Shown: positions 49,363-58,180, counted from the first letter of the stretch. The stretch is 64,000 nt of DNA from Lapillicoccus jejuensis (GCF_006715055.1 NZ_VFMN01000001.1:1674001-1738000), one strand, 5' to 3'. Notes: generated by a model from the letters alone, not told the origin. Numbers and translations: made by a program.

Positions 49363-50724
49363 ATGGGACCGCACCGCGAGCTGCACCGCCACCACGACGT
49401 CACCGTCCTCATGGCCGCCCAGACGGTCAGCGAGCTGGGCACGCAGGCCGGGCTCTTCGTCCTGCCGCTCATCACCTACGCCCTCACCGGGTCGACGGTG
49501 CTCGCCGGCCTGGCGGGGGCGGCCAACCTGCTCGGGACGGCGCTCGCCGCCCTCCCCGGAGGCGTCCTCGCCGACCGGGTCGACCGGCGCCGCCTCATGC
49601 GCACCTCCTCGGCGCTCGGCGCGCTCTCGTCGACCTCGGTCGTCGTCGCCGCCCTGCTCGGCGCGCTCACCGTCCCGCACCTGCTCGCCGCGGCCTTCGT
49701 CACGGGCGGCTGCGCCGGGCTCTTCGCACCAGCGGAGATCTCCGCCCTGCGCGCCGTGGTCCCGCCCCACCTGCTCCCCACCGCCATCGGCCAGCAGGTC
49801 GGCCGGCAGCGCGTCGCCGACCTCGTCGGCGCCCCCCTCGGCGGGCTGCTCCTGGGACTGGCCCGCTGGGCGCCGTACGTGCTCGACGCGGTGGCGTACG
49901 CCGTCGCGTGGGTGACCCTCGGTCGACTGCAGACCGACCTGTCGCCGAGCGCGACCCGTCGACGGGGCACCGCCCGCGCCGACATCGCGGAGGGTCTGCG
50001 CTTCGTCTGGAGCCGACCGCTCTTCCGCACCCTCATGGTGTGGTCGATGGGGTCGAACCTCGTCGTCAACGCCCTCTTCACCGCCGCGAACCTGCGCCTC
50101 GTCCGCGACGGCTACCCGGCCTGGCAGATCGGGCTGGTCGACGCGAGTGCCGGGGTGTGCGGCGTGCTCGGGGCGCTGGCGGCGCCGTACGTCGTCGAGC
50201 GGTTCCCCACGGGGCGGCTCACCGTGCTCGTGGCGTGGAGCTTCGTCCCCCTGACGCTGCCGCTCGTCGTCCTCGACGACCCGGTCGCGGTGGCCGTCGC
50301 GCTGTCGCTCGGCGTCTTCCTCAACCCCGCGGGCAACGGGGGGATGGGCGCCTACAAGGTCGCGGTCACCCCCGCGGAGCTCGTCGGCCGCGTCCAGTCG
50401 GTGGGCCAGCTCATGGCGTGGTCGACGATCCCGCTCGCGCCGGTGGTCGCCGGAGTCCTGCTCAGCACGGTCGGCGGGGCGTGGGCGGTCGGGGTCCTCG
50501 TCGGGCTCGGCGCGCTCGTCGCGCTGCTGCCGACGCTCGTCCGCTCGGTCCGGTTGGTGCCGCGGCCGAGCGAGTGGCGCGAGCAGTGTCGGACCTCGGA
50601 GGCAGACTGGCCGGGTGCCGGAGGGGGACAGCGTGTGGCTCCTCGCCCGCAGGCTCGACCGAGCCCTGTTGGGCCAGACCGTCGTGCGCTCGAGCCTGCG
50701 GGTGCCGCGGCTCGCCACCCGTGA
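49363..50724 (+). CDS. MFS transporter (drug-efflux type)
   Basis: A 453-residue major facilitator of the 12-helix DHA type: VLADRVDRRRLMRTSSALGA is the loop 2-3 motif, VGRQRVADLVGAPLGGLLLG follows helix 4, and ADIAEGLRFVWSRPLFRTL starts the second half. Divergent from and probably repressed by the ArsR protein. The frame does not stop at the usual place after the last helix; it continues about 45 residues (SEWREQCRTSEADW onward) and overlaps nei by 110 nt, suggesting loss of an ancestral stop. Confidence 0.87.
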   Translation: MGPHRELHRHHDVTVLMAAQTVSELGTQAGLFVLPLITYALTGSTVLAGLAGAANLLGTALAALPGGVLADRVDRRRLMRTSSALGALSSTSVVVAALLGALTVPHLLAAAFVTGGCAGLFAPAEISALRAVVPPHLLPTAIGQQVGRQRVADLVGAPLGGLLLGLARWAPYVLDAVAYAVAWVTLGRLQTDLSPSATRRRGTARADIAEGLRFVWSRPLFRTLMVWSMGSNLVVNALFTAANLRLVRDGYPAWQIGLVDASAGVCGVLGALAAPYVVERFPTGRLTVLVAWSFVPLTLPLVVLDDPVAVAVALSLGVFLNPAGNGGMGAYKVAVTPAELVGRVQSVGQLMAWSTIPLAPVVAGVLLSTVGGAWAVGVLVGLGALVALLPTLVRSVRLVPRPSEWREQCRTSEADWPGAGGGQRVAPRPQARPSPVGPDRRALEPAGAAARHP

Positions 50725-51499
50725 CCTGACCGGCCGCACCTTGCTCGAGCACGCCACGCACGGCAAGCACCTGCTGAGCCGGTTCTCGGGGGTGGGCACG
50801 TCGCCGCCGGTGACCTTGCACAGCCACCTGCTCATGGACGGCGAGTGGACGGTCACCTCGCCGGGCAAGCGGCTGCCGGCGCGGCTCCAGCACGAGGTCC
50901 GCGTCGTCCTTAAGACGGCGTCCGGGCGCACGGCCTGGGGGCAGCGGCTGCACCAGCTCGAGCTCGTCGCCACGCGCGACGAGCACACCCTCGTCGGGCA
51001 CCTCGGGCCCGACCCGCTCCGCGCGGACTGGGACGCGGAGGACGCCGTACGGCGCCTGCTCACCCGCCCCGAGCGGCCGCTCGTCTCCGCGCTGCTCGAC
51101 CAGACACTCGTGGCCGGGCTCGGCAACCTGTGGGCCAACGAGCTCGCCTTCCTCGTCGGGCGCAGCCCGTGGACGCCGGTCGGCGACCTCGGCGAGGCGG
51201 GCGTACGGCGCCTCGTCGACCGCGCCGCCGTCGCCCTCCACCATTCCGCGACCGCGCCCGGCGCCTACCAGGTGACGACCGGCCGCGCCGTCCGCGGCGA
51301 GAGCCACTGGGTCGCCGGCCGGCAGCGGCGGCCGTGCCTGCGGTGCGGCACGACGGTGCTCGTGGTGGGCGAGGTCCAGAACGACCCGGCCAACCGGCGC
51401 ACCTGGTGGTGTCCGCGGTGCCAGCCGGGTCCGGGACCGGAGGCGCGGGAGGGCCTGAGGGACGGTGGAACGATCCGCGCCGCGGGCGTGTCCAGGTAG
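50615..51499 (+). CDS. nei: Formamidopyrimidine-DNA glycosylase / endonuclease VIII (Nei-type)
   Basis: A 294-residue Fpg/Nei glycosylase. The start must be GTG 50615, because the enzyme uses the amino group of Pro2 (MPEGDSVW) with Glu3. HATHGKHLLSRF holds the conserved beta-clamp lysine; AGLGNLWANELAF is the helix-two-turn-helix; the C-terminal zinc finger is CLRCGTTVLVVGEV and WWCPRCQ. Actinobacteria carry several such genes; the sequence resembles mycobacterial Nei2 more than MutM. It removes oxidised pyrimidines or purines and nicks the abasic site. It overlaps the MFS frame by 110 nt. Confidence 0.92.
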   Translation: MPEGDSVWLLARRLDRALLGQTVVRSSLRVPRLATRDLTGRTLLEHATHGKHLLSRFSGVGTSPPVTLHSHLLMDGEWTVTSPGKRLPARLQHEVRVVLKTASGRTAWGQRLHQLELVATRDEHTLVGHLGPDPLRADWDAEDAVRRLLTRPERPLVSALLDQTLVAGLGNLWANELAFLVGRSPWTPVGDLGEAGVRRLVDRAAVALHHSATAPGAYQVTTGRAVRGESHWVAGRQRRPCLRCGTTVLVVGEVQNDPANRRTWWCPRCQPGPGPEAREGLRDGGTIRAAGVSR

Positions 51500-51501
51500 G
51501 C

Positions 51502-51963
51502 ATGGCGATCCTCGTCGCAGCGCCGCGTGCGCTTGCTCGCCGACGACGTCGAGTGCGGTCACGACTGTCGGTCGTCGCCCGGGTCGCCACGGTCGCCGCG
51601 CTCGTGCCGCTGCTGCTGAGCGGGTGTGCCGACGGTGGGACCAACGCGGCTCCGCCGCTCGTCGTCTGCGGGACGACCCTGTCGGCCGCTGCCGCAGGCG
51701 CGGTGCTCACGGACGCGACTACCGACGTGACCGTGGCGGCTGTGACGGTCGGCGGCACCGTGGACCTCCTCCTGGCCCAGGGGTGCGACACGGGTGCCTC
51801 CTACACGGTGGAGCACGGGACGGCGCACGAGGTGGTCCGAGCTCGGACGGCGGACGGAGGCCTGGCAGCCGTCACCCTCGAGCCCACGTCGTCGTCCTTC
51901 GACGTCCTGGTCCGCCACGCGGACGGCACTTCGTCGACCGCACGGGTGCGGCTCGCCGGTTGA
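51502..51963 (+). CDS. Putative lipoprotein, unknown function
   Basis: A 153-residue secreted protein. An Arg-rich start and signal peptide end at LLLSGC (Cys42), then a small beta-rich domain with PPLVVCGTTLSAAAAGAVLTD, LLLAQGCDTGASYTVEHG and HADGTSSTARVRL. Two further cysteines could form a disulfide. I do not recognise the domain. The ATG is 2 nt after the nei stop. A hairpin follows. Confidence 0.7.
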   Translation: MAILVAAPRALARRRRRVRSRLSVVARVATVAALVPLLLSGCADGGTNAAPPLVVCGTTLSAAAAGAVLTDATTDVTVAAVTVGGTVDLLLAQGCDTGASYTVEHGTAHEVVRARTADGGLAAVTLEPTSSSFDVLVRHADGTSSTARVRLAG

Positions 51964-51968
51964 CCCCG

Positions 51969-51984
51969 CGACCGTCAGCGGTCG
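51969..51984. terminator. Short hairpin between convergent lipoprotein and fic genes
   Basis: CGACCG-TCAG-CGGTCG with outer CCCC/GGGG nearby, 5 nt after the lipoprotein stop. It marks the left edge of the less GC-rich patch. Confidence 0.5.
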
Positions 51985-52052
51985 GCGAGGGGACCCATGG
52001 CATACGCGACGACAGCGCCAGGGGATGTGAGCGCAGGGGACGGGCAGCGCCC

Positions 52053-53060
52053 TCACTCCTTGGTCCGCCTGTACTTGTTCTTCAGGTACTCGTCGACCCA
52101 GTTCCGGGAACTCAGCCAGGTGCCGTTCGGTGCCTTCTGCGCCCTCAGCCGCCCGCGCTCTGCTGCTGCGCGGAGCGCCCTGAGCCTCGGTCCGGCCTTC
52201 TCGTCGGCAAGGCTGGCGAGGGGTACGAGCCGCGCTGGGCCCGCGACGGCGGGAACGACGAACTTGTAGAGGTTGTTCGTGACGGCGCGAGCGATGAGCT
52301 CGCCAAGCGGTCCGTAGTCGCCTCCGTCGGCCTTCCGCATCGCCTTCAGATACCTAGCGCGCTCGTTCTTGAACACGATGGCCGGCGGGTAGCCCAGCCG
52401 CACGAGCAGCAGGTTGAGCAGCAGCCGGCCCGAGCGGCCGTTCCCGTCGAGGAAAGGGTGGATCTTCTCGAAGTTGTTGTGCACCTGGGCGAGCCGCTCG
52501 GCAAAGGGCTCCTCGGCCTCTTGGCGCAGGCCGTTGACCGCGGCCACCCAGTCGGTCATCCGGTGGTGGACCTCGGGAAAGGGCGGTGGCGTCATGCCTT
52601 CGGGGAATGGTGCGATGTCGTGCTGCCGCCATCTCCCCGGAGTCTCCGCACGAGTGGCGTGCGGGTGTGGGGCGACACGCCAGACGGGATCCATGGTCTC
52701 GTGGTGGACGGTGCGGACCTCCTGGATGCTCAGCAGGTCGCCGTTGGTCCAGTCGCCGGGCTCCAGCGCTTGACCGTAGACCCACTTGGCCGCGTTGCCG
52801 TAGCCGACTACCTCCATGTACTCCTTGAGGTCCTTCGAGCCGACCGCTCTTCCTTCGTCGAGAAGCTTCCGAACCTCGTTGAGCACCAAGGTGTTGCCTT
52901 CGAGAGCGGTGGAGTGGTGCGCCTCCTGATGCCAGAGCTCGGCCCAGATCGCCTCCGCCTCGTCCGGGCTGGGCAGTCCGCCCATCCGGGTGCGCAGGTC
53001 GGTGATCGCCTCCTCCAGGCGGTCGTAGACGGTCTGACGCGACGGACGTCCACGTGCCAT
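52053..53060 (-). CDS. Fic-domain AMP-transferase with N-terminal inhibitory motif
   Basis: A 335-residue Fic protein. The active-site loop is HPFLDGNGRSGR (about 201-212), preceded by HNNFEKI. An inhibitory helix motif STALEGN (50-56; S/T-x3-E-G/N) is in the N-terminal region, so this is a self-inhibited class II Fic. The C-terminal part (APNGTWLSSRNWVDEY) looks like a small winged helix. Fic enzymes transfer AMP, or other groups, to protein hydroxyls. AGGAG 5 nt upstream favours ATG 53060 over GTG 53066. Base composition is clearly less GC-rich than the flanks, suggesting transfer. Confidence 0.92.
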   Translation of the reverse strand: MARGRPSRQTVYDRLEEAITDLRTRMGGLPSPDEAEAIWAELWHQEAHHSTALEGNTLVLNEVRKLLDEGRAVGSKDLKEYMEVVGYGNAAKWVYGQALEPGDWTNGDLLSIQEVRTVHHETMDPVWRVAPHPHATRAETPGRWRQHDIAPFPEGMTPPPFPEVHHRMTDWVAAVNGLRQEAEEPFAERLAQVHNNFEKIHPFLDGNGRSGRLLLNLLLVRLGYPPAIVFKNERARYLKAMRKADGGDYGPLGELIARAVTNNLYKFVVPAVAGPARLVPLASLADEKAGPRLRALRAAAERGRLRAQKAPNGTWLSSRNWVDEYLKNKYRRTKE

Positions 53061-53091
53061 CTCCACTCCTCCGGGTCACCGCGAATTTGTC

Positions 53092-53469
53092 GTGTCCGAT
53101 AAGAAGGAACTGGAACACCACAAACTAACCCCAGGCTACTCGACCTCTCGAAGGGTGGGCCAAGCATCGACGACACCACGACCCGGGGTGACGGTCAGGG
53201 CGTCGTGCGGCCGCACGGAGCCGTCATTGCACGGCTGCGAGCAACCGGGCGGATACTCAAGGACGAGCCTGTCCATCGACCTTCCCGCCGAGGTGCTCGC
53301 CCGCGTCCGCGCGGAGGCGGAGCGCCGGGGGTCGACCGCGGACGCCGTCATCGCTGATCTGATCGCACAGTTGACGGCGAGACCGAGCTCGGCGGACCGA
53401 CGTCGTCAGCTGGCCCTCATCGCCGCAGGAGCCTCGGCTCCACGAGGAACGATCCGCGAGGTCGGTTGA
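53092..53469 (+). CDS. Ribbon-helix-helix-like small protein, start uncertain
   Basis: An open frame of 125 residues of which only the last 70 look real: SRTSLSIDLPAEVLARVRAE and RRGSTADAVIADLIAQL resemble a CopG-type ribbon-helix-helix, followed by a basic tail (RRRQLALIAAGASAPRGTIREVG). No ATG is near the domain; TTG 53227 or GTG 53092 are the options. It could be an orphan antitoxin whose toxin has been lost, since no partner follows. Divergent from fic, in the same less GC-rich patch. Confidence 0.5.
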   Translation: MSDKKELEHHKLTPGYSTSRRVGQASTTPRPGVTVRASCGRTEPSLHGCEQPGGYSRTSLSIDLPAEVLARVRAEAERRGSTADAVIADLIAQLTARPSSADRRRQLALIAAGASAPRGTIREVG

Positions 53470-53524
53470 CCGACGCGGCGGTCCCGAGTGAGATCGGTGA
53501 GGGCAAGGTCAGGACATCTACTGG

Positions 53525-53737
53525 CTACTCAGGCCGGTGGTAGAAGACCGTCATCGAGAAGTCGTCCTGCCCTGTCGTTGTCACCTCGTGGTGGAACGTG
53601 AGGTCCTGCACCTGGACGCCGCCGAGAGCCTCGATCGAGTCGGCGACCCTGCGCAGAAGGGCAGGAACGGTGAACCCTTCGGGGCCCATGGGGTTGGACT
53701 GCGAGAAGTGACAGATCGACCGCTCGTCCTCGGCCAT
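53525..53737 (-). CDS. Small conserved hypothetical protein
   Basis: A 70-residue protein: MAEDERSICHFSQSNPMGPE, then a helix (VPALLRRVADSIEALG) and a beta hairpin ending TVFYHRPE. I recall similar small proteins in other actinobacteria with no known role. No signal or membrane segment. It lies alone between the RHH-like gene (55 bp, convergent) and the metallophosphoesterase. Confidence 0.65.
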   Translation of the reverse strand: MAEDERSICHFSQSNPMGPEGFTVPALLRRVADSIEALGGVQVQDLTFHHEVTTTGQDDFSMTVFYHRPE

Positions 53738-53815
53738 GACGGCACGCTCTCACGCCCCTGGGACGTCGTACGGACGCACGGGGCCATCACCTGCAGGCCT
53801 GATGCAACGGGCCAC

Positions 53816-55435
53816 TCAGTTCCCCGTCGTCGACCCGTCGCTCGGGGTGTCGGCCTTGACGAGCGGGACGACGAGCCGGTCGGTCGGGTCGCTCGCCGAG
53901 CAGGTGCGCGCCTTGCCGGTGGCGGGGTCGAGCCCGGGGGAGGCGGTCTCGATCGTCGAGCCGTTGACGACGGTGACGCTGTCGTAGACCGGGTTGCCCT
54001 CGACGAGGTCGCGGTACTCGTAGCGGGTCAGCGAGCTGAGCTTGCACGAGGTGTCGAAGGCGGCGATGTCGAACGCGTAGGGCTGCCCGCGCAGCTCGCC
54101 GTCCGGCTCCTCGACGTAGTGCGAGACGACCCCGCCGCCGGTGAACGTGCCGACGGTGATCCGGTCGCCGTCGAGGCCGGCCTGGTGCAGGTGCCCGTTG
54201 ATGCGGACGTCGGCCTTGTCGACCCCTGCGGCCGCGCCGGGCTCGTGCGCGACGAGGACGTCAGGGGTCGGCTGGTCGGCCATCGACCGGTTGAAGTCGT
54301 CGACCGCGGGCTTCTGCTTGGCGTCGGTGTTGCGCGCGTCGTCGCCGAAGTAGCGCGGGTCGTCGAACCCGGCGATCCGCAGCCCGTGGAAGAGCAGCGT
54401 GCGGTACTCGTCGTCGGACGGCTGGAGGGTGACGACGTTGGGCAGGTCGTCGAGCCGGTCGCGCAGCGCCCGGTCGGTCGGCGAGGACTGGTCGTGGTTG
54501 CCCGTGGTGAAGACGTAGGGCACGCCGAGGTCGCGGATGCCGGCGAAGATGCCCGCCGCGTCGGCCTCCGTGACCGTGCCGAAGTTGACCAGGTCCCCGG
54601 TGTCGATGACCGCGTCGATGTGCTGCGACTGCACGATCGAGCGCATGAGCCCGTAGGAGTTCTGCCCGTGGACGTCCGACACGAGCAGGAACCGCGCCGC
54701 CACCTCCTGGTCGAGGTCGGACGGGACGAGGTTCTCCTGCAACGACTTCGACAGCGCCAGCAGGTTGAGCACGTACGGCGTCACCTGGCTCGAGCGGGTG
54801 GACAGGTCGGACAGGATCCCGCGGTTGCGCTCGACCTCGAGCAGCAGCCCCGACGTGCGGTAGCTGGTGAACGACGTCGGCCGGTACGTCGCCACGACCC
54901 CCACCGCCGTCGCCAGGCACCCCACGAGCGCCGCCGACGTGACCACGACGACGTGCCGCCGGTCCGAGCGGTGCCGGTCGCGCGAGTAGTGCAGCGCGAG
55001 CAGGATCGCCAGCCCGACGACCCCCGCCCCCGTGACGAACCGCAGCCCCACCCCGCTCGCCGCCTCGAGGACGGCGGCCCGCAGCTCCTCCTGGCTCGGT
55101 TGCAGCTCGGCGATGGCCAGCTCGCGGCTGCTGAAGACCTGGGTGATCGACTGCTTCACCGCGACATCGACCTCGAGGCCGGGGGCCAGGGCCGGCGAGG
55201 CGAACTGCAGGTCGACGTCACCGACGATGGTCGGGCTGTGCAGCACCCCCACCCGCGACGGCAGCGCGTTGAGCCGCAGCGTCGCCGAGTAGTTGCGGGT
55301 CTCCACGGTCGTCGGCGACAGGTTGGTCGCAGCGACGCCGCCGAGGTAGCAGGCGGCGAGGACGGTGAGCCAGCGCACGACCTTCGCGCCGAGGAGGACC
55401 CCCCGGACGGCGTGCGCTCGCGACGGGGTCCTCAC
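53816..55435 (-). CDS. Membrane-anchored calcineurin-like metallophosphoesterase
   Basis: A 539-residue protein. Helices at about 18-37, 133-150 and 163-185 flank an external N-terminal region (about 40-130) of unknown fold; the C-terminal half is a calcineurin-type phosphoesterase with all five metal motifs: SDVHG, DTGDLVNFG, TTGNHDQ, LVAHEP and NGHLHQAG. It lies outside the membrane after the third helix, so likely substrates are extracellular phosphoesters. The start is GTG 55435; TTAGGT about 7 nt upstream may be a leaderless -10. The tail is Ser/Thr/Asp-rich. Confidence 0.85.
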   Translation of the reverse strand: MRTPSRAHAVRGVLLGAKVVRWLTVLAACYLGGVAATNLSPTTVETRNYSATLRLNALPSRVGVLHSPTIVGDVDLQFASPALAPGLEVDVAVKQSITQVFSSRELAIAELQPSQEELRAAVLEAASGVGLRFVTGAGVVGLAILLALHYSRDRHRSDRRHVVVVTSAALVGCLATAVGVVATYRPTSFTSYRTSGLLLEVERNRGILSDLSTRSSQVTPYVLNLLALSKSLQENLVPSDLDQEVAARFLLVSDVHGQNSYGLMRSIVQSQHIDAVIDTGDLVNFGTVTEADAAGIFAGIRDLGVPYVFTTGNHDQSSPTDRALRDRLDDLPNVVTLQPSDDEYRTLLFHGLRIAGFDDPRYFGDDARNTDAKQKPAVDDFNRSMADQPTPDVLVAHEPGAAAGVDKADVRINGHLHQAGLDGDRITVGTFTGGGVVSHYVEEPDGELRGQPYAFDIAAFDTSCKLSSLTRYEYRDLVEGNPVYDSVTVVNGSTIETASPGLDPATGKARTCSASDPTDRLVVPLVKADTPSDGSTTGN

Positions 55436-55478
55436 CCACTACACCTAACACACGCACATGTCGGGCGGGTCACGCCGA

Positions 55479-56441
55479 TCACGCGTGGCCGACCGCCCGG
55501 TCGGCGAGGGCGACGAGGTCGTCGGCCCGCAGCCCCGGGTAGCCGTGCAGCACCCCCAGCCACTCCGCGGGGACGGCGGACAGCCCCCAGCGGGCTCCGA
55601 GCAGCGCGCCGGCGATCGCCGCGACCGTGTCGGTGTCGTCGCCGATCCGGATCGCGGTCTCCAGCGCGTCGGCCAGGTGCCGCGGCGGGTCGTCCGGCGA
55701 AACCGGGGTGTGCGCGATCGCCGACCACGCCGCCTGCAGCGCCGTGACGACGAAACCGTTGGGGGAGAACGACCCTGGCTCGCGCTGCTCGGCCTCGTCG
55801 AGCCACGACGCCCACCGCGCGGCAGCGTCCGCGCCGAGCGACCCGAGCCCGACCCTCACGTCGAGCTCTCCGTGCACGACGGCGTGCCGGACCGCGAGCG
55901 TGCAGAGCGCGCACGCCTCGAGCGCCCGGTCGTCGTGGTGCGTGAGGTCGCCGACCGCCCGCGCGGCGTCCGCCGCCGCGGCCGCGTCGCCGAGGTGCGC
56001 GAGCGCCACCGGACCGGTCCGCATGAGCGACCCGTTGCCGGCCGTGTGCCCGGTCCGCTCGTGCAGCGCGTGGGACGTCGCGGTCAGCGCGGCGCCGGTC
56101 GGCGACGGCCCGACCAGCCCGAGCACGGAGCGCGTCTGGTTGCCGATGTCGGCCGGGCCGGACTCCCACCACTCACGGAAACGGCTCGCCACCGCGTCGA
56201 GCGCGGGGGCGCCGCGCAGGTCGCCGTACGTCGCCGCGGCGTCGAGCACCGCCCAGGCCATCGTCGTGTCGTCGGTCCACTCCCCGGGCGCGAAGTTCCC
56301 GAGGCCGCCGCCGAGCATGCGCGGCGGCCCGTCGCCGAGGGCCCGCGTCCCGAACTCGTACGCCGCCCCGAGCGCGTCCCCCGCCGCGGACCCCAGCACC
56401 GCACCCCGCGCCCGGTCGCGCTGCCCCTCGTCCAGCTCCAT
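55479..56441 (-). CDS. ADP-ribosylglycohydrolase family protein
   Basis: A 320-residue all-helical hydrolase of the DraG/ARH3 family. The di-metal residues are visible in GEWTDDTTMAWAV near residue 55 and IGDDTDTVAAIAGALLGARWG near the C-terminus; GSAAGDALGAAYEF starts the fold and LTHHDDRALEAC is mid-chain. Such enzymes remove ADP-ribose from proteins, DNA or small molecules. No partner ADP-ribosyltransferase is nearby. Divergent from the FAD dehydrogenase. Confidence 0.9.
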   Translation of the reverse strand: MELDEGQRDRARGAVLGSAAGDALGAAYEFGTRALGDGPPRMLGGGLGNFAPGEWTDDTTMAWAVLDAAATYGDLRGAPALDAVASRFREWWESGPADIGNQTRSVLGLVGPSPTGAALTATSHALHERTGHTAGNGSLMRTGPVALAHLGDAAAAADAARAVGDLTHHDDRALEACALCTLAVRHAVVHGELDVRVGLGSLGADAAARWASWLDEAEQREPGSFSPNGFVVTALQAAWSAIAHTPVSPDDPPRHLADALETAIRIGDDTDTVAAIAGALLGARWGLSAVPAEWLGVLHGYPGLRADDLVALADRAVGHA

Positions 56442-56501
56442 GCCGCCCCCCTCGTCGCCGGTCCCTGGTCACATCCTCCCAAGCCGCACGGCGCGGCGCC
56501 G

Positions 56502-56507
56502 TACGCT
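56502..56507 (+). promoter_or_regulatory. Candidate -10 (TACGCT) for a leaderless start at 56514
   Basis: TACGCT (TANNNT) ends 6 nt before ATG 56514; no Shine-Dalgarno is seen upstream of this start. Confidence 0.4.
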
Positions 56508-56513
56508 CGCGGC

Positions 56514-58166
56514 ATGGACGCCGACGTCATCGTCGTGGGAGCCGGCCTCGCCGGTCTGGTCGCCGCCACCGAGGCCGCCGAGCGCGGCGCGTCGGTGCTC
56601 GTCGTCGAGCAGGAGTCGCGCTCGAACCTCGGCGGGCAGGCCTTCTGGTCGTTCGGTGGCCTGTTCCTGATCGACTCGCCCGAGCAGCGCCGCCTCGGGA
56701 TCCGGGACTCGGTCGAGCTCGCCTGGCAGGACTGGCAGGGCACGGCCGGCTTCGACCGGCTCGAGGACCACTGGCCGCGCGCCTGGGCGAGGGCCTACGT
56801 CGACTTCGCCGCCGGCGAGAAGCGCTCGTGGCTGCACGGGTTGGGGATGCGCTGGTTCCCCATGGTCGGGTGGGCCGAGCGCGGCGACGGCCGCGCCGGC
56901 GGGCACGGCAACTCCGTGCCGCGCTTCCACGTCACCTGGGGCACCGGGCCCGGCGTCGTCGAGCCGTTCGTGCGCCGCGCCGTCGAGCTCGAGCAGGAGG
57001 GCCGGATCCGCTTCGCCTTCCGGCGCCGGGTCGACGAGCTCGTCGTCGACGGCGGCGCGGTCGCCGGCGTCCGGGTCGCGGTCCTCGCGCCGGCCACCGA
57101 GCCGCGCGGTGTCACCACGAACCGCGACGTCGTCGGCGAGGAGGAGCTGACCGCGCGCGCCGTCGTCGTCACCTCCGGCGGGATCGGCGGCAACCACGAC
57201 CTCGTCCGCGCGGCCTGGCCGGAGCGGCTCGGCCCGCCGCCGGAGCGGATGATCACCGGCGTCCCCGCGCACGTCGACGGCCGGATGATCGGCATCACCC
57301 AGAAGGCCGGCGGCCGCGTCATCAACCCCGACCGGATGTGGCACTACGTCGAGGGCCTGCACAACTGGGACCCGATCTGGCCGCAGCACGCGATCCGCAT
57401 CCTGCCCGGCCCGAGCTCGCTGTGGCTCGACGGCAACGGCGACCGGCTCCCGCCGCCGCTCTTCCCCGGCTTCGACACCCTCGGCACGCTCGCGCACCTG
57501 CGCACCACCGGGCACGACCACTCGTGGTTCGTCCTCACCCGGTCGGTCGTCGAGAAGGAGTTCACCCTGTCGGGGTCGGAGCAGAACCCCGACCTCACCA
57601 ACCGCTCGGTGCGGCAGGTCCTGGGTCGGGTCAGGCCCGGCGCGCCCGGCCCGGTGCAGGCCTTCCTCGACCACGGCGTCGACTTCGTCCAGGCCGACAC
57701 CGTGCACGAGCTCGTCGCGAGGATGAACGCGCTCGAGCCGGACGCCCCGCTCGACCCCGACCACGTCGAGCGGCAGGTGCTCGAGCGCGACCGGCAGCTG
57801 GACAACGCGTTCGCCAAGGACGCGCAGGTCACGGCGATCCACGGGGCGCGGGCCTACCGCGGCGACAAGCTCACCCGGGTGGCGACGCCGCACCGGTTCC
57901 TCGACCCGTCCCACGGCCCGCTCATCGCGGTCCGGCTGTCGATCCTCACCCGCAAGACCCTCGGCGGGCTCGAGACCGACCTGTCCGCGAGGGTGCTCAC
58001 CGAGGCGGGCGAGCCGGTGCCGGGGCTCTGGGCGGCGGGTGAGGTCGCCGGCTTCGGCGGTGGCGGGATGCACGGCTACCGGTCGCTCGAGGGCACCTTC
58101 CTCGGTGGGTGCCTGTTCTCGGGCCGTACGGCGGGCCGTGCCGTCGCCGACGCCGTCCGCGGCTGA
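56514..58166 (+). CDS. FAD-binding dehydrogenase (KstD / fumarate-reductase flavoprotein family)
   Basis: A 550-residue flavoprotein: FAD motif VIVVGAGLAGLVAATEAAERGA with VVEQESRSNLGGQAFWSFGG, central SGGIGGNHDLVRAAWP and C-terminal GLWAAGEVAGFGGGGMHGYRS. It is longer than and differs from true KstD, and matches a family annotated as FAD-binding dehydrogenases in actinobacteria, with 3-ketosteroid dehydrogenase and fumarate reductase as relatives. It may introduce or reduce a C=C bond alpha to a carbonyl; the substrate is unknown. No steroid genes are nearby. Confidence 0.88.
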   Translation: MDADVIVVGAGLAGLVAATEAAERGASVLVVEQESRSNLGGQAFWSFGGLFLIDSPEQRRLGIRDSVELAWQDWQGTAGFDRLEDHWPRAWARAYVDFAAGEKRSWLHGLGMRWFPMVGWAERGDGRAGGHGNSVPRFHVTWGTGPGVVEPFVRRAVELEQEGRIRFAFRRRVDELVVDGGAVAGVRVAVLAPATEPRGVTTNRDVVGEEELTARAVVVTSGGIGGNHDLVRAAWPERLGPPPERMITGVPAHVDGRMIGITQKAGGRVINPDRMWHYVEGLHNWDPIWPQHAIRILPGPSSLWLDGNGDRLPPPLFPGFDTLGTLAHLRTTGHDHSWFVLTRSVVEKEFTLSGSEQNPDLTNRSVRQVLGRVRPGAPGPVQAFLDHGVDFVQADTVHELVARMNALEPDAPLDPDHVERQVLERDRQLDNAFAKDAQVTAIHGARAYRGDKLTRVATPHRFLDPSHGPLIAVRLSILTRKTLGGLETDLSARVLTEAGEPVPGLWAAGEVAGFGGGGMHGYRSLEGTFLGGCLFSGRTAGRAVADAVRG

Positions 58167-58180
58167 GCTCGGCGGACGGG

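Noticed and set aside
52053-53737. Complete Fic-antitoxin (FicT/FicA) pair
   Set aside because: The Fic protein carries its own inhibitory motif, and the back-to-back RHH-like protein is divergent rather than a small upstream FicA-type partner.
55458-56513. N-terminal extension of the FAD dehydrogenase
   Set aside because: It is antisense to the ADP-ribosylglycohydrolase, whose active-site motifs are clear; ATG 56514 starts right at the FAD motif.
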